The notes under the pieces are model-generated. The model was not told the DNA's origin and did no database searches. It was given only the letters and a program-made list of their open reading frames with translations. DNA of 18,631 nucleotides from Gallionella sp. UBA6045 (GTDB lineage Bacteria; Pseudomonadota; Gammaproteobacteria; Burkholderiales; Gallionellaceae), in assembly GCA_002429165.1 (NCBI GenBank), contig DIYV01000180.1:1-18631 (forward strand), read 5' to 3'. A program made the translations under genes and the position numbers. Positions 1 through 7,576 of this stretch are shown piece after piece (within the stretch, counting starts at the first letter, position 1; each line of letters begins with the position of its first letter).

Positions 1-498
1 TTGCTTGACATTGATATAGGCGACCCCGGCGAGGAAGCCGGAGGCCAGTCCGAGCAGGCCTGTCAGCAACTGGTCGCGTTGCATGGTCGGGTGCAACAGC
101 AGCACCACGCCGCAGAAGCCCAGCATGATCGTGATAGTCATTGGCAGGTGGAATTTATCCTTGTACACCAGCATCATGAACAAAGTGAGGAACAGCGGTG
201 AGGTGTAGTTGAGCGTGACGGCGGTGGCTAGCGGCAGCACGGTGATGCAATAGAAGAACAGCACCAGCGCGACCGTTCCGGAAATGCCGCGCCAAAAGTG
301 CGCGCGCCAATGATGTGTGACCATGCTGACGCGCTGTGACCGCATGATGGCAACGATCAGCAGCAGGCCGAAAAACGAACGGTAGAACACCATCTCGATG
401 TGCGAAAAATAGGGAGCGCCGAGTTTGACGAACACGCCCATGCTGCCGAACATGAGTCCGGCGACCAGCATCCAGCGAGAGCCGGTGAAATTGTTCAT
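1..498 (-). CDS. DMT-superfamily (EamA) inner-membrane transporter, C-terminus cut by window edge
   Basis: Reading leftward from an ATG at 496-498, the frame is open to base 1, giving the first 166 residues of a hydrophobic protein; the rest lies outside the window. It begins MNNFTGSRWMLVAGLMFGSM and shows repeated 18-22 residue hydrophobic stretches (about residues 9-27, 39-52, 73-93, 96-114, 118-136, 145-163) separated by short loops. The pattern GxxFGSMGVFVK near the start and TLNYTSPLFLTLF in the middle is typical of EamA-domain drug/metabolite exporters, which have ten membrane helices in two repeats; only the first repeat is visible. The start lies 14 bp after the stop of the Rieske oxygenase gene, so the two are probably co-transcribed. 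The substrate cannot be told from sequence; export of an amino acid or a product of the oxygenase would be a guess. Confidence 0.85.
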   Translation of the reverse strand, partial: MNNFTGSRWMLVAGLMFGSMGVFVKLGAPYFSHIEMVFYRSFFGLLLIVAIMRSQRVSMVTHHWRAHFWRGISGTVALVLFFYCITVLPLATAVTLNYTSPLFLTLFMMLVYKDKFHLPMTITIMLGFCGVVLLLHPTMQRDQLLTGLLGLASGFLAGVAYINVKQ

Positions 499-512
499 TC
501 CGTTGCTGTTAA

Positions 513-1610
513 TCAGAGATGTGAAGCAAGATTGCGGCGCAGATACTCGTGGAAGTGCAGCATGCCGTCTTCGGTGGGCGACTGGTAAGGGCCGTGTTCT
601 TCGATGCCGCGCTGATACAGCGATTTGCGTCCCCGGTGCATACGCAGGCAGATGATGTCGTCCTCGATAGCGGTTTCGTTGTAGGCCTTTTGTTCCGCTT
701 CCACGAATTCGCGCTCGAACAGTGCGATGTCCTCGAGGTAATAGAACTCGACGATATTGGTGCAGGCCTCCGGGCCGCGCGGCACGAGGGTGCTGATAAC
801 CAGAGTGCCGGGATACCACTCGACCATGATGTTGGGATAATAGGTCAGCCAGATCGCGCCGTATTTGGGCAGTTCGCCGCCGTGATAGCGCAGCACCTGT
901 TCCTGCCATTTGCGGTACACATCGCTGCCGGTCTTGCGCAGCCCGTTGCGGATGCCGACTGTCTGCACGCTGTACTGTTCGCCGAATTCCCACTTGAGGT
1001 CGTCGCAGTCCACGAAATTGCCGAGGCCGGGATGGAACGGCACGACGTGGTAATCCTCGAGATAAACCTCGATGAAGGTTTTCCAGTTGAACGCGTATTC
1101 GTCCACCTGTACGCGATCAAGCATGTAGCCGGAAAAATCGAGGTCCTGCATCACGCCGACCCTGGCCAGATCTTTTGCAACATCGCGCTTGCCGGAAAAC
1201 AGCAGGCCGTTCCAGTTTTGCAGCGGCGATTTGTTCAGGTTCAGGCAGGGGTTTTGCGGGAAGTGCGGCGCGCCGAGCAGTTCACCATCGGTCTTGTAAG
1301 TCCAGCGATGGATCGGGCAGACGATGTGCTGGGCGTTGCCCCGGCCTTCCAGCATGATCGCCTGGCGATGGCGGCAGATATTGCTGAGCAGCTCCACGCC
1401 GTTCTGGTTGCGCACCAGTATTTGCGCGTCCCCTCTAAGCACATGGTAGTCGCCCTGATTCGGAACCATCAACTCATGGCCGACGTAATTCGGCCCTTGC
1501 GCGAACAACAGGCGCTGTTCGACCTCCAGTATTCCGGGATCGAAGTACCAGCCGAGCGGCGGCTGAACCTGGGCCGGGGTAAGCTGATCTATGTTGGCGA
1601 TATCGGACAT
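513..1610 (-). CDS. Rieske [2Fe-2S] aromatic-ring-hydroxylating-type oxygenase, alpha subunit
   Basis: A 365-residue protein with the two-part architecture of Rieske non-haem iron oxygenase alpha subunits. The Rieske cluster motif is C79-x-H81 and C98-x2-H101 (CRH...CPIH), followed by a catalytic SRPBCC-type domain with the mononuclear iron histidines in EDYHVVPFH (H188 and H193) and an ED pair at 316-317 that probably gives the carboxylate ligand. Such enzymes insert oxygen into aromatic rings or demethylate/hydroxylate amines, using electrons from a separate reductase. No reductase or ferredoxin partner is adjacent, so the electron donor is unknown. The substrate is not predictable; the protein is shorter than classical ring dioxygenases (about 430-460 residues), closer to the choline monooxygenase/GbcA-like branch. 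The frame can be extended to a TTG at 1634, but the ATG at 1608-1610 (MSDIANID) is preferred. It is followed after 14 bp by the exporter gene. Confidence 0.88.
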   Translation of the reverse strand: MSDIANIDQLTPAQVQPPLGWYFDPGILEVEQRLLFAQGPNYVGHELMVPNQGDYHVLRGDAQILVRNQNGVELLSNICRHRQAIMLEGRGNAQHIVCPIHRWTYKTDGELLGAPHFPQNPCLNLNKSPLQNWNGLLFSGKRDVAKDLARVGVMQDLDFSGYMLDRVQVDEYAFNWKTFIEVYLEDYHVVPFHPGLGNFVDCDDLKWEFGEQYSVQTVGIRNGLRKTGSDVYRKWQEQVLRYHGGELPKYGAIWLTYYPNIMVEWYPGTLVISTLVPRGPEACTNIVEFYYLEDIALFEREFVEAEQKAYNETAIEDDIICLRMHRGRKSLYQRGIEEHGPYQSPTEDGMLHFHEYLRRNLASHL

Positions 1611-1767
1611 GCCCTGATTGTGAATGCGATGCAACGGGGGGAGGGATTGTCCCCGAAATTAATTGGGGGGGCAACCAGAATGTCAGCTCATTCCGCGTGC
1701 TGTGTCTTTTCCAATAGGACGTGCGATAGGGGCAGTTGGCCGGCCATCGTCATTGCTGTTTGGGTAG

Positions 1768-2733
1768 TTACAGCCAGTCAGAGCGCTTGAAGTGCCGGTA
1801 AAGAAAGCCGCAGACTGCAATGATGATGAGAAGCGCAGCAGGGTAGCCGTAATTCCATTGCAGTTCCGGCATGAGTTTGAAGTTCATGCCCCAAATGCCG
1901 GTGAAAACAGTAGCTATGGCGAAGATCGCCGCCCAGGCGGCCAGTTGTTTGTTGATTACGTTTTGTTCGATGGATACCGTGGACTGGCTGACCAGAATTG
2001 CGGTGGTGATGGTGTCGCGCATGGCGTCTATTGTGGCATTGATGCGCGTCAGGTGGTCATAGATATCGCGAAAATACTCCTGGGTGGTGGTGCAGACCGG
2101 CGGTACGCGCCCGCCGTGAAGTTTTCCGGTGGCTTCCATCAGCGGCATGACTGCATGTTTGAGCACCACGGACTTGCGCTTGAGTTCATAGAGTTGCTCG
2201 ATGTTGGTGAGGGCATTCCCCTTGTCGAACAGGCGTTCCTCGATGGATTCCAGTTGCGACTCCAGATCATCTATCACCGGGAAGTAGCGGTCCACCACCG
2301 CGTCCATCAGCGCATATAACACGAAGCCCGAGCCCAGCCGCAGCAATTCAGGCTCGCGTTCGCAACGTTCGCGCACCCCAAGAAAACTCTGCTTGCTGTG
2401 GTTGCGGATAGAAAGGATGAAGTTGCGCCCGACGAAGACACTGATCTCGCCGACCGTCAACTCGGAATGGTCGGATTCCACCAGATGCATCACCGCAAAC
2501 AGTGTATCGCCGTATTCCTCGATCTTTGGGCGCTGGTGGCCGTGGCGGGCGTCCTCGACCGCCAGGTCGTGCAGACCGAATTCTTCCTGCATCTTTTTGA
2601 GTTCGGCTTCGGTGGTATCGCGCAGCGCCACCCAGACGAAACAATCCGTCCGTTCAAGGTAATCGCTGATTTCTTCGACGGGAAGGTCGGCGAGTTTGAC
2701 GCCGTTCTGGTAGGCAACGCAATTGAGCAGCAT
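1768..2733 (-). CDS. corA: CorA-family magnesium/cobalt transport protein
   Basis: A 321-residue protein of the CorA (2-TM-GxN) family. The long N-terminal part (to about residue 255) is soluble and acidic, with the heptad-like helical stretch typical of the cytoplasmic funnel. Two membrane helices follow at about 264-283 and 297-312, and the signature GMN motif sits at 282-284 at the end of the first helix. The C-terminus is short and basic (YRHFKRSDWL). CorA homopentamers carry Mg2+ (and often Co2+ or Ni2+) into the cytoplasm. Length and the GMN motif are normal for the family; subfamily identity (CorA proper versus a ZntB-like exporter) is not certain. The gene is divergent from xseB, with 151 bp between the starts, and has a plausible -10 box of its own on the minus strand. 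Confidence 0.93.
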   Translation of the reverse strand: MLLNCVAYQNGVKLADLPVEEISDYLERTDCFVWVALRDTTEAELKKMQEEFGLHDLAVEDARHGHQRPKIEEYGDTLFAVMHLVESDHSELTVGEISVFVGRNFILSIRNHSKQSFLGVRERCEREPELLRLGSGFVLYALMDAVVDRYFPVIDDLESQLESIEERLFDKGNALTNIEQLYELKRKSVVLKHAVMPLMEATGKLHGGRVPPVCTTTQEYFRDIYDHLTRINATIDAMRDTITTAILVSQSTVSIEQNVINKQLAAWAAIFAIATVFTGIWGMNFKLMPELQWNYGYPAALLIIIAVCGFLYRHFKRSDWL

Positions 2734-2764
2734 GGCGGTTTACGGTCAGTTTATGAGTAGGCGG

Positions 2765-2770
2765 AGTATA
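2765..2770 (-). promoter_or_regulatory. possible -10 box for corA
   Basis: On the minus strand the hexamer TATACT (5 of 6 matches to TATAAT) lies about 32 bases before the corA start codon. No good -35 hexamer is found at the usual distance (TGTAAC or CTGTAA only), so this is a tentative call. Confidence 0.35.
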
Positions 2771-2829
2771 AGCGTTAGTGTGCGGTTGTTACAGCGTCCA
2801 GCGCCAAGATTAAGTTTCAGCACAAAAAA

Positions 2830-2858
2830 TTGTCCGGGGCTGGGCCTTTCGGTAGAAT
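2830..2858 (+). promoter_or_regulatory. sigma70-type promoter for xseB-ispA-dxs
   Basis: TTGTCC (2830-2835, 4 of 6 matches to TTGACA) and TAGAAT (2853-2858, 5 of 6 matches to TATAAT) are separated by exactly 17 bases. Transcription would start near 2865, about 20 bases before the xseB ATG. It is the only clear promoter before this three-gene unit. Confidence 0.6.
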
Positions 2859-2884
2859 GAGCTTCTTTGCAAACGAGTATAGAG

Positions 2885-3142
2885 ATGGTCGGGAAAACCC
2901 AGAAAACACAAGGCTTCGAGTCGGCAATGTCCGAGCTTGAACAGATCGTCGCCGACATGGAGGCGGGCAAGTTATCGCTCGAAGATTCGCTGGCTGCCTA
3001 TAAACGCGGCGCGGAATTATTGTCGTTCTGCCGTACGCGTCTCGAAGATGCGCAGCAGCAGGTGCGCGTGCTGGAAGAAGGCGTGCTGAAAGATTTTCCC
3101 GCTACCGGCGGATCCGGACAACCCCCTTCGACAAGCTCCTGA
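2885..3142 (+). CDS. xseB: exodeoxyribonuclease VII small subunit
   Basis: An 85-residue protein starting MVGKTQKTQGFESAM. It contains the family pattern FE.AM.ELEQIV..ME.G.LSLE.SL..Y..G..L...C...L..AQQ.V, which forms the two-helix hairpin of XseB. XseB binds the large subunit XseA to make exonuclease VII, which degrades single-stranded DNA to short oligonucleotides; xseA is not in this window. The ATG at 2885 is preferred to an upstream in-frame TTG at 2867 because the conserved domain begins just after it, although no strong ribosome-binding site is visible. The TGA stop overlaps the ispA ATG by one base (TGATG), which suggests translational coupling. xseB before ispA and dxs is a common order in proteobacteria, so the call is secure despite the small size. 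Confidence 0.93.
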   Translation: MVGKTQKTQGFESAMSELEQIVADMEAGKLSLEDSLAAYKRGAELLSFCRTRLEDAQQQVRVLEEGVLKDFPATGGSGQPPSTSS

Positions 3143-4032
3143 TGCACGCTGATTTTCAGAGCTGGGTCGCCGCGCAGCAGGTGCGCTTGGAGGATGTGCT
3201 GGGCGGGGTGTTGCCGCGTGCGGAAGCCGCCCCGCAGCGTTTGCATGAAGCGATGCGCTACGCGGTGCTGGATGGCGGCAAGCGCGTGCGGCCGTTGCTG
3301 GCTTTTGCGGCGGGGGAATTGGCGGCTGCAACAGCTGAACGTTTGAATATTGCCGCTGCGGCGGTCGAACTGATCCATGCCTATTCGCTGGTGCATGACG
3401 ACATGCCGTGCATGGACGATGACGTATTGCGCCGCGGCAAGCCGACCTGCCATGTCCAATATGACGAGGCGACCGCGTTGCTGGTCGGCGACAGTCTGCA
3501 AACGCTGGCATTTCAACTGCTCGCGGAACATCGTTTGAACGACGACGCGCAGCGCCAGCTGGAAATGATCAAATTGCTGGCGGTGGCCACAGGCTCGCGC
3601 GGCATGGCGGGCGGGCAGGCAATAGACCTCGCCAGCGTGGGCAAGTCGCTCACGCTCCCCGAGCTGGAATTCATGCACATCCACAAGACCGGCGCGTTGA
3701 TCCGTGCGGCGATCCTGCTGGGAGCCCATTGCGGTACGGTCTCATCTGCGCAACTTGATAAACTGGATCGTTTCGGCAAGCTGATCGGCCTGGCATTCCA
3801 GGTCGTGGACGATGTGCTGGACTGCGAAGCGGATACTGCGACGCTGGGAAAAACGGCGGGCAAGGATGCGGATAATGCCAAGCCGACTTACGTCAGCCTG
3901 CTCGGTATACATGACGCGCGCGACATGGCGCAGCGTTTGCATCGTGAAGCATTGGATGCATTGGCCGGTTTCGGCGATGCCGCGCAGCGTTTGCGCGAGC
4001 TTGCTGATTTCATTGTTTTGCGAAAGTTCTGA
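3142..4032 (+). CDS. ispA: (2E,6E)-farnesyl diphosphate synthase (geranyltranstransferase)
   Basis: A 296-residue trans-prenyltransferase. The first aspartate-rich motif is DDMPCMDDD (residues 86-94), whose two residues between the aspartate pairs are typical of bacterial FPP synthases; the second is DDVLD (223-227). The GGKRVRP substrate-binding motif is at 45-51 and the KTG before the second half at 182-184. The enzyme joins isopentenyl diphosphate to dimethylallyl/geranyl diphosphate, making farnesyl diphosphate for quinone side chains, undecaprenyl carriers and hopanoids. Length matches the family (about 295-300). It overlaps both neighbours through TGATG junctions: xseB upstream and dxs downstream, the latter supplying its substrates. 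Geranylgeranyl diphosphate as product cannot be wholly excluded by motif alone. Confidence 0.96.
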   Translation: MHADFQSWVAAQQVRLEDVLGGVLPRAEAAPQRLHEAMRYAVLDGGKRVRPLLAFAAGELAAATAERLNIAAAAVELIHAYSLVHDDMPCMDDDVLRRGKPTCHVQYDEATALLVGDSLQTLAFQLLAEHRLNDDAQRQLEMIKLLAVATGSRGMAGGQAIDLASVGKSLTLPELEFMHIHKTGALIRAAILLGAHCGTVSSAQLDKLDRFGKLIGLAFQVVDDVLDCEADTATLGKTAGKDADNAKPTYVSLLGIHDARDMAQRLHREALDALAGFGDAAQRLRELADFIVLRKF

Positions 4033-5900
4033 TGTATAAGTTACTTGATACCATCAACACGCCCGACGACTTGCGTGCCCTGGATCGCGCGCAGCTTCCG
4101 CAATTGGCGAGCGAGTTGCGCGAATTCCTGGTTGAATCGGTCAGCAAGACAGGCGGACACCTGTCTTCCAATCTCGGCACGGTCGAGTTGACCATTGCGC
4201 TGCACTACATATACGACACGCCGGAAGACAAGCTGGTCTGGGATGTGGGGCACCAGACCTATGTTCACAAGATACTGACCGGCCGACGTGGGGCGATGAG
4301 TCATTTGCGCATGGCGGGCGGTATCTCCGGTTTCCCGAAGCGCGATGAGAGTCCGTATGACACCTTCGGCACCGGGCATTCCAGCACGTCGATTTCAGCG
4401 GCCCTGGGCATGGCAGTAGCGGCGCAATTGCAGGGTTCCGAGCGGCGTGCCGTGGCGATCATCGGCGATGGCGCGATGAGCGGAGGCATGGCCTTCGAGG
4501 CGCTGAATAACGCCGGTGCGATGGATGCGAATCTGCTGGTCATCCTCAACGACAACGATATGTCCATTTCGCGGCCGGTCGGCGCGCTGAACAATTATCT
4601 GGCCAGGCTGATGTCGGGGCGTTTTTATGCCGCGGCACGGCGAGCCAGCGAGAAGGTGCTGAAGGGTATGCCGCCGGTGCTGGAATTCGCCAAGCGGGCC
4701 GAAGAACACGTCAAGGGCATGGTGACACCGAGTACCCTGTTCGAGGAGTTCGGCTTCAATTACATCGGCCCGATCGACGGACACGACATGAATGTGTTGC
4801 TGGATACGCTCAGCAATATCCGCAAGCTGAGCGGCCCCCAGTTTCTGCACATCGTCACGCAAAAAGGCAAGGGCTATGCGCTGGCCGAGGAGGATTGCCT
4901 GCTGTATCACGGCGTCAGCAAGTTCGACCGCACCCAGGGCATAGTGCCAAAACCAGTCCAGGGCAATGTTGATGGAAAAATCGCCAGGCCGACTTACACG
5001 CAAGTGTTCGGGCAATGGCTGTGCGACATCGCAGCCCAGGACGGACGTGTGGTGGGCATCACGCCTGCGATGTGCGAAGGCTCAGGCTTAACGGAATTCG
5101 CGGCGCGTTTTCCGGATCGCTATTTCGACGTGGGTATCGCCGAACAGCACGCGCTTACCTTTGCGGCCGGATTGGCTTGCGATGGATACAAGCCGGTGGT
5201 GGCGATCTACTCGACCTTTTTGCAGCGCGCTTACGATCAACTTATCCACGACATCGCGATCCAGCATCTGCCGGTGGTGCTGGCGATCGATCGCGGCGGT
5301 CTGGTCGGCGCGGACGGCGCAACGCACGCGGGCAGCTTTGACCTTTCCTATTTGCGCTGTATCCCGAACATGACGGTGATGGCGCCGGCAGACGAAAACG
5401 AATGCCGCCAGATGTTGTATACCGCCATGCAGTTGAATACGCCTAGCGCGGTTCGTTATCCGCGCGGCACAGGACCCGGGGTGGCGATCAATCCCGAAAT
5501 GAGTGCATTGCCCATCGGCAAGGGTGAATTGCGCCGCGCAGGCAAGCGGGTGGCGATCCTGGCATTTGGCAGCATGCTGGCGCCGGCACTGGTTGCCGGC
5601 GAGCAACTCGATGCGACAGTGGCGAATATGCGTTTCGTCAAACCGCTGGATGCCGAACTGGTATTGCGCCTGGCGCGTGAACATGAGCTGCTGGTTACGG
5701 TGGAAGAAAATACCGTGCAAGGCGGGGCGGGCAGCGCGGTGGCGGAATTTTTGCAACTGCAAGGCATCATTATTCCTATGCTGCAACTCGGTTTGCCGGA
5801 CCAATTCATCGAGCAGGGCGACCATGCGCAAATGCTGGCAGATTGCGGCCTGGATGCCAACGGCCTGATTCGGATGATTAAAAATAAATTAACCTACTGA
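4032..5900 (+). CDS. dxs: 1-deoxy-D-xylulose-5-phosphate synthase
   Basis: A 622-residue thiamine-diphosphate enzyme of normal length (E. coli Dxs is 620). It has the thiamine-diphosphate motif [18 protein letters not shown] beginning at residue 145 and ending in the NDND at 173-176. Active-site histidines lie in GGHLSSNLG (near 43) and VGHQTYVHK (74 and 79), and the catalytic glutamate is in [13 protein letters not shown] (E371). The C-terminal transketolase domain is complete. It condenses pyruvate with glyceraldehyde 3-phosphate to 1-deoxyxylulose 5-phosphate, the entry step of the MEP isoprenoid pathway and a precursor for thiamine and pyridoxal. The start overlaps the ispA stop (TGATG), so the genes are probably coupled, linking the first MEP step with FPP synthesis. 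No terminator is visible before folE2. Confidence 0.97.
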   Translation: MYKLLDTINTPDDLRALDRAQLPQLASELREFLVESVSKTGGHLSSNLGTVELTIALHYIYDTPEDKLVWDVGHQTYVHKILTGRRGAMSHLRMAGGISGFPKRDESPYDTFGTGHSSTSISAALGMAVAAQLQGSERRAVAIIGDGAMSGGMAFEALNNAGAMDANLLVILNDNDMSISRPVGALNNYLARLMSGRFYAAARRASEKVLKGMPPVLEFAKRAEEHVKGMVTPSTLFEEFGFNYIGPIDGHDMNVLLDTLSNIRKLSGPQFLHIVTQKGKGYALAEEDCLLYHGVSKFDRTQGIVPKPVQGNVDGKIARPTYTQVFGQWLCDIAAQDGRVVGITPAMCEGSGLTEFAARFPDRYFDVGIAEQHALTFAAGLACDGYKPVVAIYSTFLQRAYDQLIHDIAIQHLPVVLAIDRGGLVGADGATHAGSFDLSYLRCIPNMTVMAPADENECRQMLYTAMQLNTPSAVRYPRGTGPGVAINPEMSALPIGKGELRRAGKRVAILAFGSMLAPALVAGEQLDATVANMRFVKPLDAELVLRLAREHELLVTVEENTVQGGAGSAVAEFLQLQGIIIPMLQLGLPDQFIEQGDHAQMLADCGLDANGLIRMIKNKLTY

Positions 5901-5916
5901 TCTTGTCGGGATTGGT

Positions 5917-5922
5917 TATAAT
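5917..5922 (+). promoter_or_regulatory. -10 box for folE2, within a Zur-box-like half site
   Basis: A perfect TATAAT lies 33 bases before the folE2 ATG, between dxs and folE2. The -35 region is poor (CTACTG at 17-bp spacing), which suits an activator-dependent or weak promoter. The surrounding GTTATAATAT (5915-5924) equals the left half and centre of the proteobacterial Zur (zinc repressor) box, but the right half is not conserved. Confidence 0.45.
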
Positions 5923-5955
5923 ATTCCCATAACTTAAACCATGAGGAAGTCAGCC

Positions 5956-6756
5956 ATGAATAGTCCCAAGCCAGATTTTATACCCGATGTGCAAAATTCG
6001 CCGGATACGCGCCATCTGGCGATCGATCGGGTCGGCATCAAGGGCATACGCCATCCGGTGAAGGTCAAGGACAAAAGCGTCGGTGTGCAGCACACCGTTG
6101 CGACTTTCAATATGTACGTGCATCTGCCGCACAACTTCAAGGGCACGCACATGTCGCGCTTTGTCGAGATTCTGAACCAGCATGAACGCGAAATCTCGGT
6201 GGAATCGTTTGAGAAAATCCTGGACGAGATGGTGACGCGACTGGAAGCGAAGTCCGGATACATAGAAATGAGTTTTCCGTATTTCGTGAACAAGTCTGCT
6301 CCGGTGTCGGGCGTGCAAAGCCTGCTCGATTATGATGTCACGCTGATCGGCGAAACGGTAAACGGAAAGCAGCGCATCACGATGAAAGTGCTGGTGCCTG
6401 TCACCAGTTTGTGCCCGTGCTCGAAGAAAATTTCCGAGCGCGGTGCGCATAACCAGCGTTCGCATGTCACGCTTTCAATACGCACCAACGAATTCGTCTG
6501 GATAGAAGACGTGATCCGCATCGCGGAAGAACAGGCATCGTGCGAGTTGTACGGCCTGCTGAAACGTCCCGACGAAAAATTCGTCACCGAGCTCGCTTAT
6601 GACAATCCAAAATTCGTCGAAGACATGGTGCGCGATGTGGCGGCGGTGCTGGATGCAGACAAACGCATCGATGCCTATGTGGTCGAATCGGAGAATTTTG
6701 AGTCGATACACAACCACTCGGCGTATGCGCTGATTGAGCGGGATAAGACACTTTAG
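5956..6756 (+). CDS. folE2: GTP cyclohydrolase FolE2 (type IB, GTP to 7,8-dihydroneopterin triphosphate)
   Basis: A 266-residue protein of the FolE2 family, normal in length. The metal/active-site region is at 149-170 ([20 protein letters not shown]), with C153 and C155 in the CPC motif and histidines at 165 and 170. The N-terminal [13 protein letters not shown] and C-terminal [13 protein letters not shown] blocks are also family-typical. It opens GTP to dihydroneopterin triphosphate, the first step of folate synthesis and, in many bacteria, of queuosine precursors. FolE2 tolerates metals other than zinc. The ATG at 5956 is chosen over one at 5941 because AGGAAG (5943-5948) makes a good ribosome-binding site at proper spacing. 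It works in the same pathway as folK at 8922. The stop lies in a strong hairpin. Confidence 0.95.
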   Translation: MNSPKPDFIPDVQNSPDTRHLAIDRVGIKGIRHPVKVKDKSVGVQHTVATFNMYVHLPHNFKGTHMSRFVEILNQHEREISVESFEKILDEMVTRLEAKSGYIEMSFPYFVNKSAPVSGVQSLLDYDVTLIGETVNGKQRITMKVLVPVTSLCPCSKKISERGAHNQRSHVTLSIRTNEFVWIEDVIRIAEEQASCELYGLLKRPDEKFVTELAYDNPKFVEDMVRDVAAVLDADKRIDAYVVESENFESIHNHSAYALIERDKTL

Positions 6757-6777
6757 GGGCGTATGGCAATACGCCCC
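6756..6777 (+). other. strong hairpin at the folE2 stop / amidotransferase start
   Basis: GGGGCGTAT, a 4-base loop (GGCA) and ATACGCCCC form a perfect 9-bp stem. It begins on the last base of the folE2 stop codon. It is not followed by a run of T, so it is not a standard intrinsic terminator. It covers an alternative ATG (6763) of the next gene and ends 9 bases before the preferred ATG (6787), so it may slow ribosomes or protect the folE2 mRNA end. Confidence 0.7.
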
Positions 6778-6786
6778 CTGCATGAC

Positions 6787-7494
6787 ATGAAATCCATCGC
6801 CGTCTTTCGCCATAATGGCACAGAAGGTCCCGGCTACCTCGCTCATTTTCTCGATGAACGTCAAATTCCCTGGCAATTGATTGCTATCGATGCGGGCGAT
6901 GCCGTCCCGCAGGATGCTTCGGCTTATTCCGGGCTGGTTTTCATGGGCGGGCCGATGAGCGTCAACGATGACCTGCCGTGGATACCCCCAGTGTTGGCAT
7001 TGATCCACGATGCAGTCGCCAAGGATATTCCGCTGCTGGGACATTGTCTGGGCGGGCAACTGATCTCCAAGGCATTGGGCGCTGCGGTGTCCCGCAACCC
7101 GGTCAAAGAGATCGGCTGGGGCGAAGTGCGGGTATCGGATAACGACATCGCTCGTTCCTGGTTCGGCGACAACCAAAACTTTGCAGTCTTCCACTGGCAT
7201 GGCGAGACCTTCACCTTGCCGCAAGGAGCGATTCATTTATTGTCTAGCGTGTATTGCGCCAATCAGGCCTATGCCATAGGGAAACACCTCGCGATGCAGT
7301 GCCACATCGAGATGACTGCCGAAATGATAGCCGTCTGGTGTACGGCGGGTGCGGATGAAGTGGCGGCCAGCAGCGCCAGTCCGGCAGTGCAGTCGCTGGA
7401 AGAGATGCAACAGCAAACGAAAGGCAATCTGCCGCGTTTAAATAGCGTGGCGGAGCAGTTGTATGGTCATTGGGTCCTGGGCTTATCCGCATAG
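6787..7494 (+). CDS. class-I glutamine amidotransferase-like protein (GMP synthase GATase-domain type)
   Basis: A 235-residue stand-alone class-I glutamine amidotransferase domain. The nucleophile elbow is LLGHCLGGQL with C87, and the His-Glu of the triad is in QCHIEMT (H173, E175), so all three catalytic residues are present. The oxyanion-region motif VFMGGPMSVND is at 51-61. Proteins of this kind resemble the glutaminase half of GMP synthase but lack the ATP-pyrophosphatase half; some hydrolyse gamma-glutamyl compounds. The physiological substrate is unknown and no partner synthetase is adjacent. The ATG at 6787 (MKSIAVFRHNG) is preferred by family alignment; an in-frame ATG at 6763 would add eight residues but lies inside a hairpin. 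It follows folE2 by 30 bp and may be co-transcribed with it. Confidence 0.88.
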   Translation: MKSIAVFRHNGTEGPGYLAHFLDERQIPWQLIAIDAGDAVPQDASAYSGLVFMGGPMSVNDDLPWIPPVLALIHDAVAKDIPLLGHCLGGQLISKALGAAVSRNPVKEIGWGEVRVSDNDIARSWFGDNQNFAVFHWHGETFTLPQGAIHLLSSVYCANQAYAIGKHLAMQCHIEMTAEMIAVWCTAGADEVAASSASPAVQSLEEMQQQTKGNLPRLNSVAEQLYGHWVLGLSA

Positions 7495-7508
7495 TCAACC
7501 CCGCAGTG

Positions 7509-7514
7509 TATAAT
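7509..7514 (+). promoter_or_regulatory. -10 box for pcnB and the following pathway genes
   Basis: A perfect TATAAT sits 62 bases before the pcnB ATG, in the 82-bp gap after the amidotransferase gene. No good -35 is seen (TCCGCA at 17-bp spacing; TAGTCA is too close), so promoter strength is uncertain. Between it and the gene is a small inverted repeat, CCATTCC-T-GGAATGG (7544-7558). Confidence 0.45.
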
Positions 7515-7576
7515 CCGCGCTCTTCACCCGACCGTGTCGCGTTCCATTCCTGGAATGGCCCAATTTTAAAGACTGC

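Noticed and set aside
549..1790. A 413-codon open frame on the plus strand opposite the Rieske gene
   Set aside because: It is antisense to a gene with complete catalytic motifs and has no recognisable domain; GC-rich third positions commonly create such frames.
5242..5250. DnaA-box-like TTATCCACG
   Set aside because: It is a single site inside the dxs coding region, with one mismatch and no cluster of boxes or AT-rich unwinding element.
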